From Diploscapter coronatus (Eukaryota; Nematoda; Chromadorea; Rhabditida; Rhabditidae): DNA of 64,000 nt. The stretch covers positions 63,759,201 to 63,823,200 of the forward strand of contig OZ038422.1 in NCBI GenBank assembly GCA_964036155.1, given 5' to 3'. Positions within the stretch are counted from its first letter, which is position 1. Every line of letters starts with the position of its first letter. The translations under genes and the position numbers were made by a program. Under the pieces are notes generated by a model. It was not told the DNA's origin and ran no database searches. It saw only the letters and a program-made list of their open reading frames with translations. Shown here piece by piece: positions 37,980-49,847 of the stretch.

Positions 37980-40900
37980 ATGAACTTACCCGAGGAAGAG
38001 GTCCCTGGGGTTTCGGGAAATCAGGAAAGATTCAATACACCGGATGGAATCCAAAAACTGGACGTATCCTTGGCGCAAGTAAATTTTTAAAATCTAAAAA
38101 ATAAACTACCCTCAAAGATGATCTTAAAAGATCCAAATTTTGAAAAAAGTGGAAAAAATTTTAAATGACAATTTTTTCAGATCGAGCTCGACGAAAAAGA
38201 GACTTCCGAGCCTGTACCCCTTACTGAAGAGGCCTTGCTCGACCGTCTAACCGAGTTGCCCTACAAACTGTTCGTCCTATCAGAATATGGCCGACCCATC
38301 TATGCTTCGTGAGAACTTATCTCATTTTAATTTTTGTTCAAATCCTTTTGGCAGTTTCTAAAATAAAACACTTTTCAAATATATATACGAGCGCCCTTAT
38401 TTCTTCATGCTCAAAATATCTTGCCACGAAATAGATGTTGGATATCTTTAAAGTCTTTTTAAAAGGAAATTTTCAGGTGCGGTTACGAAGAACAATTGTG
38501 TTCTCTATTCGCTCTAATTGGCGTATTCGTTTCTCGAATTAGGTAAACTATTTCGTATCTTTTTATTTGCATTTTATATATCTCTTTTCAGTTCCTGGGG
38601 CGACACCTTGCAAACGATTTCCTCTGGAGAAGTGCACGTTCATTTCAGTCATCGCTCGCCTTTGATACTGTGTTTAGGTAGTTTTTGCTTAAAATTGAAA
38701 AAAAAACTAAATCGATAAATTTACAGTATCCCGCAAAAGTGAGCGCCTGGACGACCAAATCAGCGTGGTGTTCGATCAGATTTTGTCGACGCTCAGCAGA
38801 GAACAATTGGAATCCATCTACAGGAAGAAGGGAGATAATTTCGATCTGAGGCGGTTTTTGATTGGCACGAATAAGTGGGTTTTTCTTTCTCTTTCATTTT
38901 TAGAATTTTAAAAGCAACAACTGATATTTCTTTGCCAATTTTTCTACTTTTACAGTAAAGAATTTCAATGACTAAAATGATAGAAAGCTGTAGTATTTTC
39001 TTCTTTCTTCACAAAATCTTTAAAGAAGTGCTGAGGAAAAAGAAAAGTTACAGTATCCCTTTTCCTAAATTGGCATACTCTCAGGTTCATGGAATCTTCG
39101 CTCTCCTCGTGGCGCTACGACCTGGCCCTCTCGCATTCCGCATTTCGCGTTCTTCCGATGAACCCCACCGACAGGGACTTTTTGTCTTCCACAATGGCGA
39201 ATTGTCTTTCTGCTGCTAAGTTAGATGTGGGTTTATTTTATTTTTATCTTTAATTTGTTTTTAAACTTTTCATCACTTGAAAAGTTATGATTCTTAAAAT
39301 TTACATATTTATATTTTCTCTTTCTATACTAACCTCTATATCTAACCAAAAAATTCGAAAAGAAAACATGTATGTTAATTTTTAATTGCAAAAATTATTG
39401 GATGATCCTTTCAGAGCACCATCTTCGGTCTGGTAATTGCGCACTGTCAAATCGCCGCTCGGGTCAGGCATAAAAAGTGAGTTTTTATGCTAGTTTTAAC
39501 GTTATTCTAATTTTTTACAACAAACACGACAAATCATTTATTTGTCCAAATTCTTTATCCGCATTTTGTCTAGCTGAGTGGAAAATAGTGGGACGTCGTG
39601 CGTTTTACGAATGCAGTTGTGAAAGGGCGTCGCCGAGTGGCTCACTCTGAAAATCGGAGCGTTATTTTAATTTTCGAGAGTCGTTTAATTGTTCGATGAC
39701 TCCTTTTTAATTTTCATAACGCTTTTTTTTTCAATTTTGAATGACGTCATGTTATTTTCATATGACGCCTTTTAGTGCCTTTACCCTTCTTCTTGTCCTT
39801 GCTGCCCTTTTCCTCCGGGCTCTTTTCCTCGTCTTTCGGAGCGTCTTTGGCGTCGTCTTTTTTCTCCTCTTTCTCCTTCTCTTTCTCGGCCCCTGCGTCT
39901 TTGTTCTTGTTTTCCTCTGCCGGCGCCGCCGCACCGTCTTCTTCTTTCTTCTCTTCAGCGCCGCCTTTCGCTCCCTCTCCGCCTTCCTAAATGGCTAATT
40001 GTCAGCTGCTAACGTCGGGATTCGCATTTTCATTTTCATTTTTGGTAAAAGTTCAAGTCGTTTTGGATTCAAAGATGTCTGCTAAATTCTCTACCAATTC
40101 GAGGATCGCCGGAATCCGAATGACGCCTCCGGGTTGGGTCGTGGGCGTCCAGGCCTGAAATTTGAAGGACTTTATTTTGATGACGCCATGGCGTCGTTTA
40201 CCTTTCTCGGCGCAACTTTCTCGTCGGCGCATTTGATGTGGTAGATGGCGAAGAAGTGACGACTGTCGATCAGCTCTTTGGGCGTCGTGAGCGTCACCTG
40301 GAACATTGAAGGGTGTCATCTGAAAAAGTGACGGCCTCTTCGCGATATCACCTTGATGCTAGCGGTCTCATCGGGCCTGATGAAGGCGAGCGGCGGGCGC
40401 ACTCGGAAGATGTCGTTGTCCGTGCATTTTACCTTAGGATTTGGACGATGTCATTACGCCATGACGTTACAAACCTTGTAGCACTGTCGATCCTTGGTGA
40501 TGTTCGTGATTTTGAGCTCGGTAGTTACAGGGACGTTCAACTTGTACCTGAACGTCGCCTTCTCGGCGGGTTCGATCTGGAAAAGGGTGTCATCGGAAAA
40601 GGCGTTATTTGAAATGGTGCCCTTTAAAAAGACGTCATGACGGCTTTTCAAACCTTCATCTTGAATTCCGGCTCATTGGGCTTGTTCTCGATGCCGCCCT
40701 TCATTTGGCCAAAGCGATATGAGAGGCGCTGAAACACTTGGCGCCATTTTTGGGACACTTTGGTAACTTTTCTGGGACTTTCGATATTTTGTCGGTCCTA
40801 ACCTGGGGGCTAGAAGATAGTCGGATGCAAAAGTGGTAATGATTTTCTGAAAAATGTAGAAATGGGATTTTCAATTAGGAGAATATAAGCTAATTTTTCA

Positions 40901-42504
40901 ATTTTCGAAAAGAATGTATGCTAACGAGCCTCGGTCGCGCGCTTCCTCGATTCGACCTCTGCTGCGCAAAGACCAAAACAAATCAACATCACATCATTTT
41001 CAGAGCAATCATGAAGACAAACGACAATCAATGATAAACAATAAACACAACTTTCTCATTGATCCTTTTTCGACAATGACCGATTTATTTGCAAAAGCTT
41101 GCCTTTTATGCATTCTCAATTCAAAACTGACTTGCTAATTTCGTATCTAAAATTAGCCTTGGCGTAAGAAGGAAACAGCTTTTACCGCAAATTAGCATAT
41201 TATCAGTGCAAAATAGATTTTTAAAAATTTCCTACGTTGCACACCTACAACAAACTACCTTTTCCAACTATGTATAACACATGAGTCTGACAAACCTATC
41301 AGAGATCTAAGCTTGGACAAACAAAAACAACAAAAATACTACTTGTTTAGATTAGATTAGATTTTAAGACATTCGAAAAATATCGATGTTTCAGACACGA
41401 AATTCATCCTCGGGATATGCACATCCTGATCAATTTGATCGACAATTCGCCTTCGTTCAAAGATGCTGAAATGTGGATCCCGATTTGCCTACCGCATTTT
41501 GATGATAGGTAAGGCGGTTCAAAAATGCCTATTTTTTGCTCTTCTTCATCAGTTTTCTTCCCATAAAATAGTTTCTCTGGAGTTTTCGGTAGAAATGATC
41601 CCAAAATTTCACTTTTGGACGCAGATTTCAAAAATTTACTTTTTAGTGGATTTTTCTACGCCTACATCGTGCATCCGTGGGCGAATTCAAAAATTCCTCT
41701 GCCAGTTTGCATCGTACTTTTGACAGTAAAAAAGGACCATTTTGAAAAACAAAAAGAGGTAAGCTAGTCAAAAAATCGATTTTACTCTTGTTAAAATTTT
41801 AGGTCGTTCAAAACATCGTCCAGAAGCTGGAAGCCAACGACAAATTTTTCGGCAATTTCCAAATGGCCGTCACCAAACCGGCCCTGTTCAGCATCCAGCA
41901 GGTAGATTTTGAAACGAAATCGGCCTTTCTAAAAATGTATCTTTTCGAAAATCTTTGCTTTAGATCTCTTAAAAAACAATTTGAATCTCTTTTAGGTCGG
42001 GACTGGAAACGAGCACCTTTGGCAATTCGTGTTCAAAAATCGTCTGATAAAGCAACTTTGTGTCTCTGCGGCGAAGTAAGGAAATTTACAACAAATTTTA
42101 AATCCAAAAATTTTTTTAAAAATTCAGGATCCCTCTAATTTCGAAAGGGGAACGAGACATGGCTCGGGACGCGGTTCATCGCGTATCGGAAATGATCAAA
42201 AAAGAGCAACAAATGAGGCTGATCTTCATCCGAAACAACTACAGTACTCTATTGATTTGGGTAGGTTTTTTATTTATATAAAAATCATTATTTTCTCTTC
42301 AAATTTATCTCAGGTTTAGAGATTTGTGTTCAAATTTTTTTTCTGATCCAAAAACGTTTTCAGGTAACCGACATGTTTGAGCTCTACTGTATTTTCTCCC
42401 CTTTCGTGACCCCAAAAACCGCCACAAACATTATCGACAAACTTCTGAAGGCCTTGAAAGCTCACGAACAGAGATATTTCCTGCTTCACTCGCCGTCGTT
42501 CTGA
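37980..42504 (+). CDS. sand-1: MON1/SAND-1 vacuolar fusion protein
   Basis: Subunit of the Mon1-Ccz1 complex, which swaps Rab5 for Rab7 on endosomes and phagosomes; 469 residues. Exons: 37980-38078, 38181-38308, 38477-38542, 38592-38677, 38727-38874, 39085-39226, 39415-39476, 41395-41508, 41647-41758, 41803-41901, 41996-42075, 42128-42260, 42364-42504. Longin-type motifs recognised: KLFVLSEYGRPIYAS, CGYEEQLCSLFALIG, SPLILCLVSR, HFDDSGFFYAYI, GNEHLWQFVFKN and FELYCIFSPF, in MON1 order. The N-terminal acidic region before the first longin domain is short. The 1.9 kb intron 39477-41394 holds an MSP-domain gene on the opposite strand. The ATG was chosen because the upstream frame from 37910 ends in a stop and an acceptor lies 11 bases before. 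Confidence 0.92.
39747..40704 (-). CDS. MSP-domain protein with Lys/Glu/Ala-rich tail, nested in sand-1 intron
   Basis: Exons in coding order: 40704-40654 (continuing upstream to 40728 as open frame), 40576-40475, 40432-40352, 40297-40202, 40154-40095, 39986-39747; about 209 residues. Residues 1-130 form a major-sperm-protein immunoglobulin-like fold: FRYKLNVPVTTELKITN, CYKVKCTDNDIFRVRPP, FIRPDETASIKVTL and HFFAIYHIKC in the usual order. The last 80 residues are a charged tail (EKEKEKEEKKDDAKDAPKD style). MSP-domain genes in nematodes are often testis-expressed and act in sperm motility or as membrane adaptors; which applies here cannot be told. Base composition is GC-richer than the host gene. 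The start is uncertain: the first exon stays open 5' of the chosen Met, and an extra 5' exon near 40800-40850 is possible. Confidence 0.85.
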
Positions 42505-42708
42505 GTTTAGAATCCTACAGTAGTCCAAACGTCTAATTTTTTCATTCTGAATCTTACAGTAGCCTTGACGTCACATTATTTAGTTGGTGCTTTGCAATTC
42601 AAAGAGTACGGTATTTTCTAACTTTATTTATTTCCATTTTTGTAGAGTTGATCTCACTTGGAAAACATTGTGATTTTGTCGAATTTCCGCGAAATTTGCA
42701 TACATTTG

Positions 42709-42770
42709 AATAAACTATTTTTTAATAATTATCACTTTCAACTCATTACTAGCAACGTCAGGTTGGCGAG
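42709..42770 (+). promoter_or_regulatory. sand-1 poly(A) signal and putative trans-splice acceptor of next gene
   Basis: AATAAA at 42709-42714 is followed 47 bp later by AACGTCAG (ends 42761), nine bases before the ATG of the CBM gene. The spacing fits a downstream gene in an operon. Confidence 0.5.
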
Positions 42771-45700
42771 ATGATGTGTAAGTTTGACGAAATGCCCGGA
42801 GTTATCAAAATTTTATCAATAGTTGCCAAAAAAGTTACCAAGAATTTTATTATTTCAGTGGGTTCGCTTACCAATGCTATCATTTTCGAGGTTCGCTGGT
42901 TCCTGCGATGGTTCCTTCGCTGTCCGGAGCCCAAGAAGAAGCTCAAGTGGGTCTTTGGCTATTTGGTTACCATTTGAGTATCATTTCCCTAAATGGTACC
43001 TTTTTGCCATTTTTACTAATAAGCTCCAAGATATCATTTTACAATTCTTACAAATCATACCTAAAACGATAATATTGTTGTTATCTTTGGTATTATGCGT
43101 CACAAATTGATACCATTTTCAGTCCTCTGTTCGCTCTCGCTCCACCGGTGTACAGCGCTTTACCTGACGCTGAGACAATTGTGAATACGTGGGCGGAGAT
43201 GACAAAATTCGCCGCGACGTAAGTTTGAAAAAGGTGTTATTTTAAAAGGCGTCATAAAAATAACGCCATGATATTACTGTTTTTTTTTCAAATTTAGCGT
43301 CATCGGTATGCTTCTCGCGACGTACTGCCTGTATTGGTTGATTCAGCATATCTGCACGCTGAGCTATCGATTGGGCATAGCCGTGGCGGTCGGGGCGCCG
43401 GATGACATAAGCAGATATCGGAAGGTTGGTAACGCCGTTTTTTTTTTTATAACACCTTTATTTGTATAGCGTCTTTTAATGATGACGCCATTCCAGCTCT
43501 CGCCAATGTCCAGCGAAAGTCATCTTGAGCTCTACACGGCTAAACCTAGCAGCAGCACGAGCGTCGCCTCAGAATCGAAGAAAAAGGTAAATTGTGGAAA
43601 AAATCAAATTAAAGAAAAATTATGAGAAAAGTAGACTTGGGATGTTTTCCACCGCGAATATCCCTTATGCGGTGTGAATTATTCCAGCCAGCTTTGAATT
43701 ACTATCCTTAATAATGGAACGAGAAATTATGGCGAGTTTCTGCGGTGGAAGAGTCCCAAGTTTGGAAGAAAATCGAGAATTTTGAAAAATCTCGAAAGTT
43801 TAGGGAAAAATGAACGAACCGGCATTTTGCGCGTTTTCCAGGCACGAGAAGAATAGCGGAATCTACGGGCATGGAAGTGTAAAAAAATGTTCAATTCATT
43901 TTTAAAAATCTGAACTTACCTAAACGAAACTTTGAACCTCCCTATAATTTTTCGAACTTCTCTATGAAAATTTTGTGCAGGCTATCTTAGAAAATTTGTT
44001 TCAACTCACCTAAAAATTTCAGAAGAGCAATAGCCAGTGTAATTCGGATCCGAATCGATCGCCGATTCTCGAAAACGCCGCTTCTTCGAATACTTCTAGC
44101 CTGCTGGATAATGGGACTGAGGTAGGTTGAAAAAAACGAGCAATTTTCGACTTTTCTCTAAGAAATCCCTTTTTAAATGCAGCCCAAAATTTTCAGGCCT
44201 GTGCATCCAGTCAGTCCCCAATCCTGCTCCTTGATGTCACTCAGCCCTCTGCCGAAGACAATCCTGCTTCCCCACTTCCAAACGGTGGGCTGTTTTTAAA
44301 TTCATGCAAACTTAGGGCTAGAGATGTCGTAAAATGAAATCCGTCAAATGACGATCATAAAAATGTATCTTTTAGGGAACGGTGAAAGGCAACTGAAAAT
44401 CACCAAGGAACCTGAAACTCCCGACAAAAATCAGAAAGAGACCGATAAGGACAAAGACGAAAAGAGACTGGGAGCGGGGACGAGCCCGGTATGTTTTAAG
44501 AGTGAATGTCAGGAAAAACCAAAGTCTTAGCAAAGGGGTGTTTCCGGGGGTCCATCGATTTGGCTGATTTTCACATATATTGTTCAGTTTTTCACGCTGA
44601 TTCTCGTGGTGTTATTCGTTTTTCATAAAAATGATCGCATGCAGGGTTACGGTAGCTTGAAGTTTTGACTGACCCGACCTCGGGAAAAAATTCATAACTT
44701 TCTTATTTGTGGACTAAATCGAACGAGGTTTTCAACATTGGATAGCCCATGAAAAACTCTACAAATAATGTAACTACGACCACCTGCTACGGTCAACAAT
44801 TTCCCGCCAAAAATTAAAGATTCGAAAAAGTGACCCTGACCGGTAACGGTTTTTCGATTTTTTCCCCAAATTAGAGCTTCGACCCCAAGCTGGAAATTGG
44901 CTTATTTTGTAGAGAATTAAATTCTACATTTGAACATGTAAAAATTTCCAAGAAAAAGCGTAGTCGAAACCACGAAAAATGCGTAAAACCAGTGCATTCC
45001 TATATAGTGTGTCAACTTTGATCCCCTCATAACTTTCTTAATTCTGGATCAAATCGAATGAAGTTTTTTGTGTTAGATAGCCCATGAAAATCTCTACAAA
45101 TAATGTAACTACAGCTACATGCTAGGACCAACAGTTTCCCGCCAAACTTTAAAAATTGAAAAATAAATTTAAAAATGTGACCCTGACTTGTCTCAGTTTT
45201 TCGATTTTTTACCCAAATTAGAGTTTCGACCCCAAGCTGGAAATTAGCTTATTTTGTAGAGAATTTAATTCTACATCTAAATATATAAGAATCTTCAAAA
45301 AAAAGCGTAGTCGAAACCACGAAAAATGCGTTCGAACGTGTAAAATCAAGGTGATTATTTCATAGTGTTAACTTTGACCTCTCATAATTTTCTTATTTTT
45401 GAGGCAAATTGAATGATTCTTTTTTTATTTTGTAGATCTTGAGTAGGAAAATAAAGTAAAAATATAAAGAAAATTTTTAGAAATTAATTTTGGCGAGAAA
45501 AAATTATCCGAAGTTACCCTATATACCCGTACTGTGTTTACGCGCAAATGACGTTGGAAAAATTTGTAATTCCAGTATGTTGTGTAGAATGATATGGTGA
45601 ACAACTTTCGTTCCAGGACTGACCTCAGATTCACATTCGTATGAGCTACAGAATTTTTTGAAGTTCAATGACTAATTATTGCAAAGTGCCTCTAGGGCAG

Positions 45701-47383
45701 TAAATTTAAAAAAATCATATCTCCCTGTGTGTGCATGTTCTAGAATAAGTTCTGGAACAAAAGTTGATCAACTTGAAGAGCTCTACAAGATTTTATAGAA
45801 AACTCCGACATTAACTCACACTATACTTGTAAACACAGTACGGGTATATAGGGTAACTTAGGCTAATTTTTCCCGCCAAAATTAATTTATAAAAATTTCC
45901 TTGTTATTTTTACTTTATTCTCCTACTCAAGATCTACTAAATAAAAAAGGTTCATTCGATTTACTTCAGAAATAAGAAAGTTATTAATTTTTTCCCGAGG
46001 TCAGATCTATCAAAACTTCAGGCTACCGTAATCCTGCATACGATAATTTCTATGAAAAACAAACCACACCATGATGATCAGCGTGAAAAACTGTATAAAA
46101 TATGTGAAAATCAGCCAAATTGACGGACCCCTGGAAACACCGACTTTGGTCCTTCCTGACATTCACTCTTAAACATTTTTGGCAACTTTTCTGAGAACTT
46201 CTGAAAACTTCTCGAATCTTTCAGAAGGTCAAAGGCGACGTGCAATTGGACAAGAACGCCAAGCTGGAGACGATGATCAATCGCCTGCTGGGAGAAAACG
46301 TCGAGTTCGACGATACGAGCATGTTTGGTGGGTTCTGAAATTCTTCTAGAATTTTGTATCATTTTAATTTTTTGAAGTGAAAAGTTATAATTTTAACACA
46401 AATTTTACAGTATTTTCTTCAAAATGTTATGATTTTACGATTTTTTTCTCGTTCTCCTATGAGTTTGGTGAATTTTTTTTCGTATTTTCCAAAATTCCAA
46501 AAAAAATCGAGAAAAATTTCAGACTCGCTCTGTGACGAATTCGAGTTAACGTCGCACCCAATTGGAGTCAATTCGAATGGCTCATTTGATGATGTGCTCG
46601 AGCTGATGAATGAAGGCGAGAGGGAGATCGTCAATCGGGGATTTCAGATGGATCAGGTAAAAATTTTATTTATTTTCAATAACAAGCTGATCCTCACCAA
46701 AGATATCTCAATTTTCATTGAATAATGCGTATTTTTAGAAAAAAAAAACTGTTTCCATTGATCATATTTTATATTATTTAAGTAAAAGGTTGATCTTCAC
46801 CAAAAATTTATCAACTTTTCAGTGCTTCAACGACCTGTCGATCACGAAAAATCTGGAGGAATTTGATTTCGATATTTTAGTTGAGGGTAGGTTTGAAAAC
46901 AATTTTCAAAAGGCGACTTTACAACAAAAAAATTCAGAATCCCCGATCTGGAGTGGAGCTGGTGAAAAGTTGACTGGGGAAGTCATCGTGAAGGAGGAAA
47001 ATCAACGCGTCAGATTTTTGTGGAGCGATCACGAGGCTGAAAATGTGTTCATTACCGGCTCTTTCTTGGGCAACAAAATCGCCTTCCCGCTTTCCCGCAG
47101 CGAGTAGGTCTCAAGCATTAGCTTATCACTACTTTAAAGATAGAATATAACTCGATGAGAAATCAATAATTTTATCAGTTTTGTTATTGTGCTGAGAAAA
47201 TTGTTGATAGCCACAAAAACTCAAATCATATATTGAAAAACAGGGCTTTAAACCGGCTAATAGATAAAAGAAAATTTCAGGGACGGTTTTTCGCTGATCA
47301 TGATCATCCCTGTGGGCCGACATATCTATGAGCTCACCATTGGTGAGGAGCCAAGCGATGATTTGCTGCAGGGGTTTTTGTGA
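42771..47383 (+). CDS. Membrane protein with C-terminal AMPK-beta-like (CBM48) domain
   Basis: Exons: 42771-42777, 42859-42946, 43123-43218, 43298-43424, 43497-43586, 44023-44121, 44197-44284, 44376-44488, 46225-46327, 46523-46656, 46823-46886, 46938-47103, 47281-47383; 425 residues. A hydrophobic stretch at about 64-84 (VIGMLLATYCLYWLIQHI) should be a transmembrane anchor. Residues 110-250 are Ser/Pro/charged and likely disordered. The C-terminus (about 359-421) matches the AMPK-beta glycogen-binding fold: VRFLWSDHEAENVFITGSF, PLSRSEDGF, IIPVGRHIYEL. The AMPK tryptophan after the GSF strand is replaced (GSFLGNK), so carbohydrate binding is not certain. The plan resembles vertebrate STBD1 (TM plus starch-binding domain, CBM20), but the CBM class and order differ. 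Intron 8 contains a foldback element. The seven-base first exon was chosen by ATG and phase. Confidence 0.72.
43636..43760. mobile_element. 125-bp inverted-repeat element in CBM gene intron
   Basis: Starts CTTGGGATGTTTTCCACCGC and ends with the near complement GCGGTGGAAGAGTCCCAAG. It lies in the intron 43587-44022 and has no coding capacity; most likely a small MITE. Confidence 0.75.
44491..46176. mobile_element. 1.7-kb foldback element filling CBM gene intron 8
   Basis: Left end ATGTTTTAAGAGTGAATGTC, right end its complement at 46157-46176. The arms pair, with mismatches, over at least 270 bp (44491-44760 with 45915-46176); a second inner pair (about 45431-45545 with 45828-45942) shares CCCTATATACCCGTACTGTG. 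The left half also holds direct repeats of about 335-355 bp starting near 44693, 45028 and 45383 (CATAACTTTCTTA, CTCTACAAATAATGTAACTAC, TAGTCGAAACCACGAAAAAT). No transposase frame is visible. Only about 50 bp of the intron lies outside the element. Confidence 0.85.
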
Positions 47384-47966
47384 TTTTGTTCCGAAAATCT
47401 CGTTACAGCTATCCCTCTAAAATTCGACAAGTGTACCCTCTACATTTTTTTCTGAAAAATACTCTCCCTCACTTTCTGTAATCTCACTTGAGTAAACGTC
47501 TTACTTTGAGTCGGTTTATTGTATCGGTTAAACGAAGTGAAAGTTTGCGTGTTGAGAAAATAACAAGAAAAGGCAGAGATACAGGAAATTGAGTACCATT
47601 CTTTCCATTATTCCTCGCTGACTCTCGTTCTCTGCGCTCTAGCCTCCTTCTTTGCGCATAGTCGTGACGCGCAATATGCGGGCATTTTTCGCAAGGCTCT
47701 TTTTAACACCAACTGTGACTTCATTTGATCGATACAATATTTTTATTTTAATTACTTTTTAAAAGTTTCCTTTCAGCTTACCTAAACTTGTTTATTTTAA
47801 AAATATTTCTTCTCATCCCTAACTCTCCACATTTTCAGCGATCTATGATCGAAGACCACATTGTAGCGAGAGACTCTTGAAAATTATTTTCTTTCTCTCC
47901 CCTTTCTTTCTCTCTCTTCACCCTCCCTAATTCTAATGCTCTTTCCTTGTGCCTTATTTTCAAACG
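47384..47966. other. Intergenic region upstream of the glutathione peroxidase gene
   Basis: About 580 bp. A pyrimidine-rich stretch (47890-47935) and an ACATTTTCAG acceptor-like site (ends 47839) precede the gpx ATG; a 5' UTR intron or trans-splice site is possible. No other feature seen. Confidence 0.5.
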
Positions 47967-49717
47967 ATGACGGGTAGATACTATTGGACTTTTTTGGTTT
48001 TGATGACTTTAAGGTAAGCACGACAATTATTTGTGTGCAAAATTTCTGATTTCACTCCTCAATGTTAAAACATAGGCTCCAAAACCGGATTGCATATCAT
48101 TTCTTTTTTATTTGCTCACCCTTCATTACCTGGATTGAGTTTCTTATATTTTAGTCCTTAGCTTTTCCCGATTTAGCAAACAATTCTTGAAAGTCATTTC
48201 CTTTTGTCATTTTCTTACTAATCGAATTTTTTTGCGTCGAGACTTACCCCATTAAAATTTTTCGTTACCATGGTTTGTTCGGGTGATTTTGTGTCGGAAT
48301 TACTTTTTTGTGTTTATACCCCTTTTTGCAGATAAAAAATTAGAGTACAAACTGATTGTAAAAAGGGTAGAAGTGCAAAAATGATATTTGAATATTTTTG
48401 TTGTATTTCTACCCTTTAATACCTAATTTTTGCATTTTTAAGGAGAAAAAAGCGAATAAAAAGGGGTAGAAATAAAAAAAAAACATTATTTTATATTTTT
48501 AAAAAATTCAGATTATCCCAAGCGGAACCCGATTCGGACGAAGGCATGTCTGAGCATAAGACGATTTACGAGTTCAGCGTCAAAGACGCGGATGGAAAGG
48601 AGGCCTCCCTGTCCAAATACAAGTAGGGGTCTTTTATTTTTTGATTTAAAAATAAAAGAGCTGGACCTTTAAAATTATTTTAGATTTAATTTCTTCCCGA
48701 TTTTTGAAAGCTATTCAAATTAAAAATCCATTTGTGTAAGATAGAACTTTTTTATAAAAAAAAATCAAGACATAAGACCTCTTTGATTATTTGAAAGCCA
48801 AATTTCTTTTATAAAGCATAAACGTCTTTTATTACAATTGTTATAAGACCCTTCTACAAAAATGAACGTTCTATTTTGAGAGGCCAAGTGGTCATCATCG
48901 TTAACGTTGCCTCTCAGTGCGGTTTCACCAACTCAAACTACCGAGAGCTGAAGGAACTGCATGACAAGTACCATGAACAGGGCCTCCGCGTCGCATGCTT
49001 CCCCTGCAATCAGTTTGGAGGGCAGGTATGCTAATTTTTTCAGAATTATATTATTGCCATTTTTCACAATCGGATGATTTATGAATTGAAACTTACTATA
49101 GCTTTAAAAATTGCTATTTTGCATATGAACCTTGCATTTTAAAATGACTTTTCAGGAACCTGAATGTGAGTTGGATATCGCTGGCTTCGTCAAGTCTAAA
49201 TTCGACTACGAGCCTGACCTCTATGCCAAGGTTATGAAAAATCTTTTAAAAATGAACTTTAAAGCGATTTTCGAAAGAATAATTTATAAACAAAATAATT
49301 TTCCAAAATCACGGATTAAAGACAAGGCGATTATTCAAAAATTTCAGATAAAAGTGAACGGCGACAGTGCGGACCCGTTCTGGTCTTGGCTGAAGAAGGA
49401 GCAGGGCGGCGTTTTGTTGGACGCCATCAAATGGAATTTCACCAAATTCTTGGTTAACAGGAAGGGTCATGTCGTGGCTAGGTTCGTATTTCTCCTATTT
49501 ATTTAATTTTTAAACATTATTTTATAGTATTTTTTAAAGGTAAATCCCTATGATCTTTTTTATACTTGAGCGTTTTAAGGATAATAACTGGATACGTTTT
49601 TAGAGTTTAAATTTTGTTTTTGTGATTTGTTGGACTATTTTCTTCAGATACGCTCCCACCTCGTCCCCAAAATCCTTCGAAAGCGAAGTCGTCAAGCTCC
49701 TGAATGAATCGGCTTAA
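47967..49717 (+). CDS. gpx: Secreted Cys-type glutathione peroxidase
   Basis: Reduces hydrogen peroxide and lipid hydroperoxides with thiols; 193 residues. Exons: 47967-48013, 48512-48622, 48881-49025, 49156-49230, 49348-49481, 49648-49717. Residues 1-20 ([16 protein letters not shown]) form a signal peptide, split from the enzyme by an intron. The catalytic triad is clear: C66 in [14 protein letters not shown]101 in NQFGGQEP and W155 in KWNFTKFLV, with spacings (35 and 89) as in GPX4 (35 and 90). Position 66 is TGC cysteine, so no selenocysteine or SECIS is needed. The subunit-interface loop of tetrameric GPX1/3 is short, so a monomeric GPX4/GPX7-like enzyme is likely. The exon 3 acceptor (TTTTGAG) is atypical. 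First of a close series with the acyl carrier protein gene. Confidence 0.93.
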
Positions 49718-49847
49718 ATGGAAAACTGAAGAACTGCCAAAATGATAAACCTCTCAGATCAGAATCGAATTTCTATTTATTATTTTTCCTTCTTAAATTT
49801 CGGTTAGAGTATCAGCATTTACTACTTTTTATTCGATTTGTGCTCGG

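Noticed and set aside
48881..49025. Selenocysteine at the glutathione peroxidase active site
   Set aside because: The codon is TGC (cysteine) and no TGA lies at this position.
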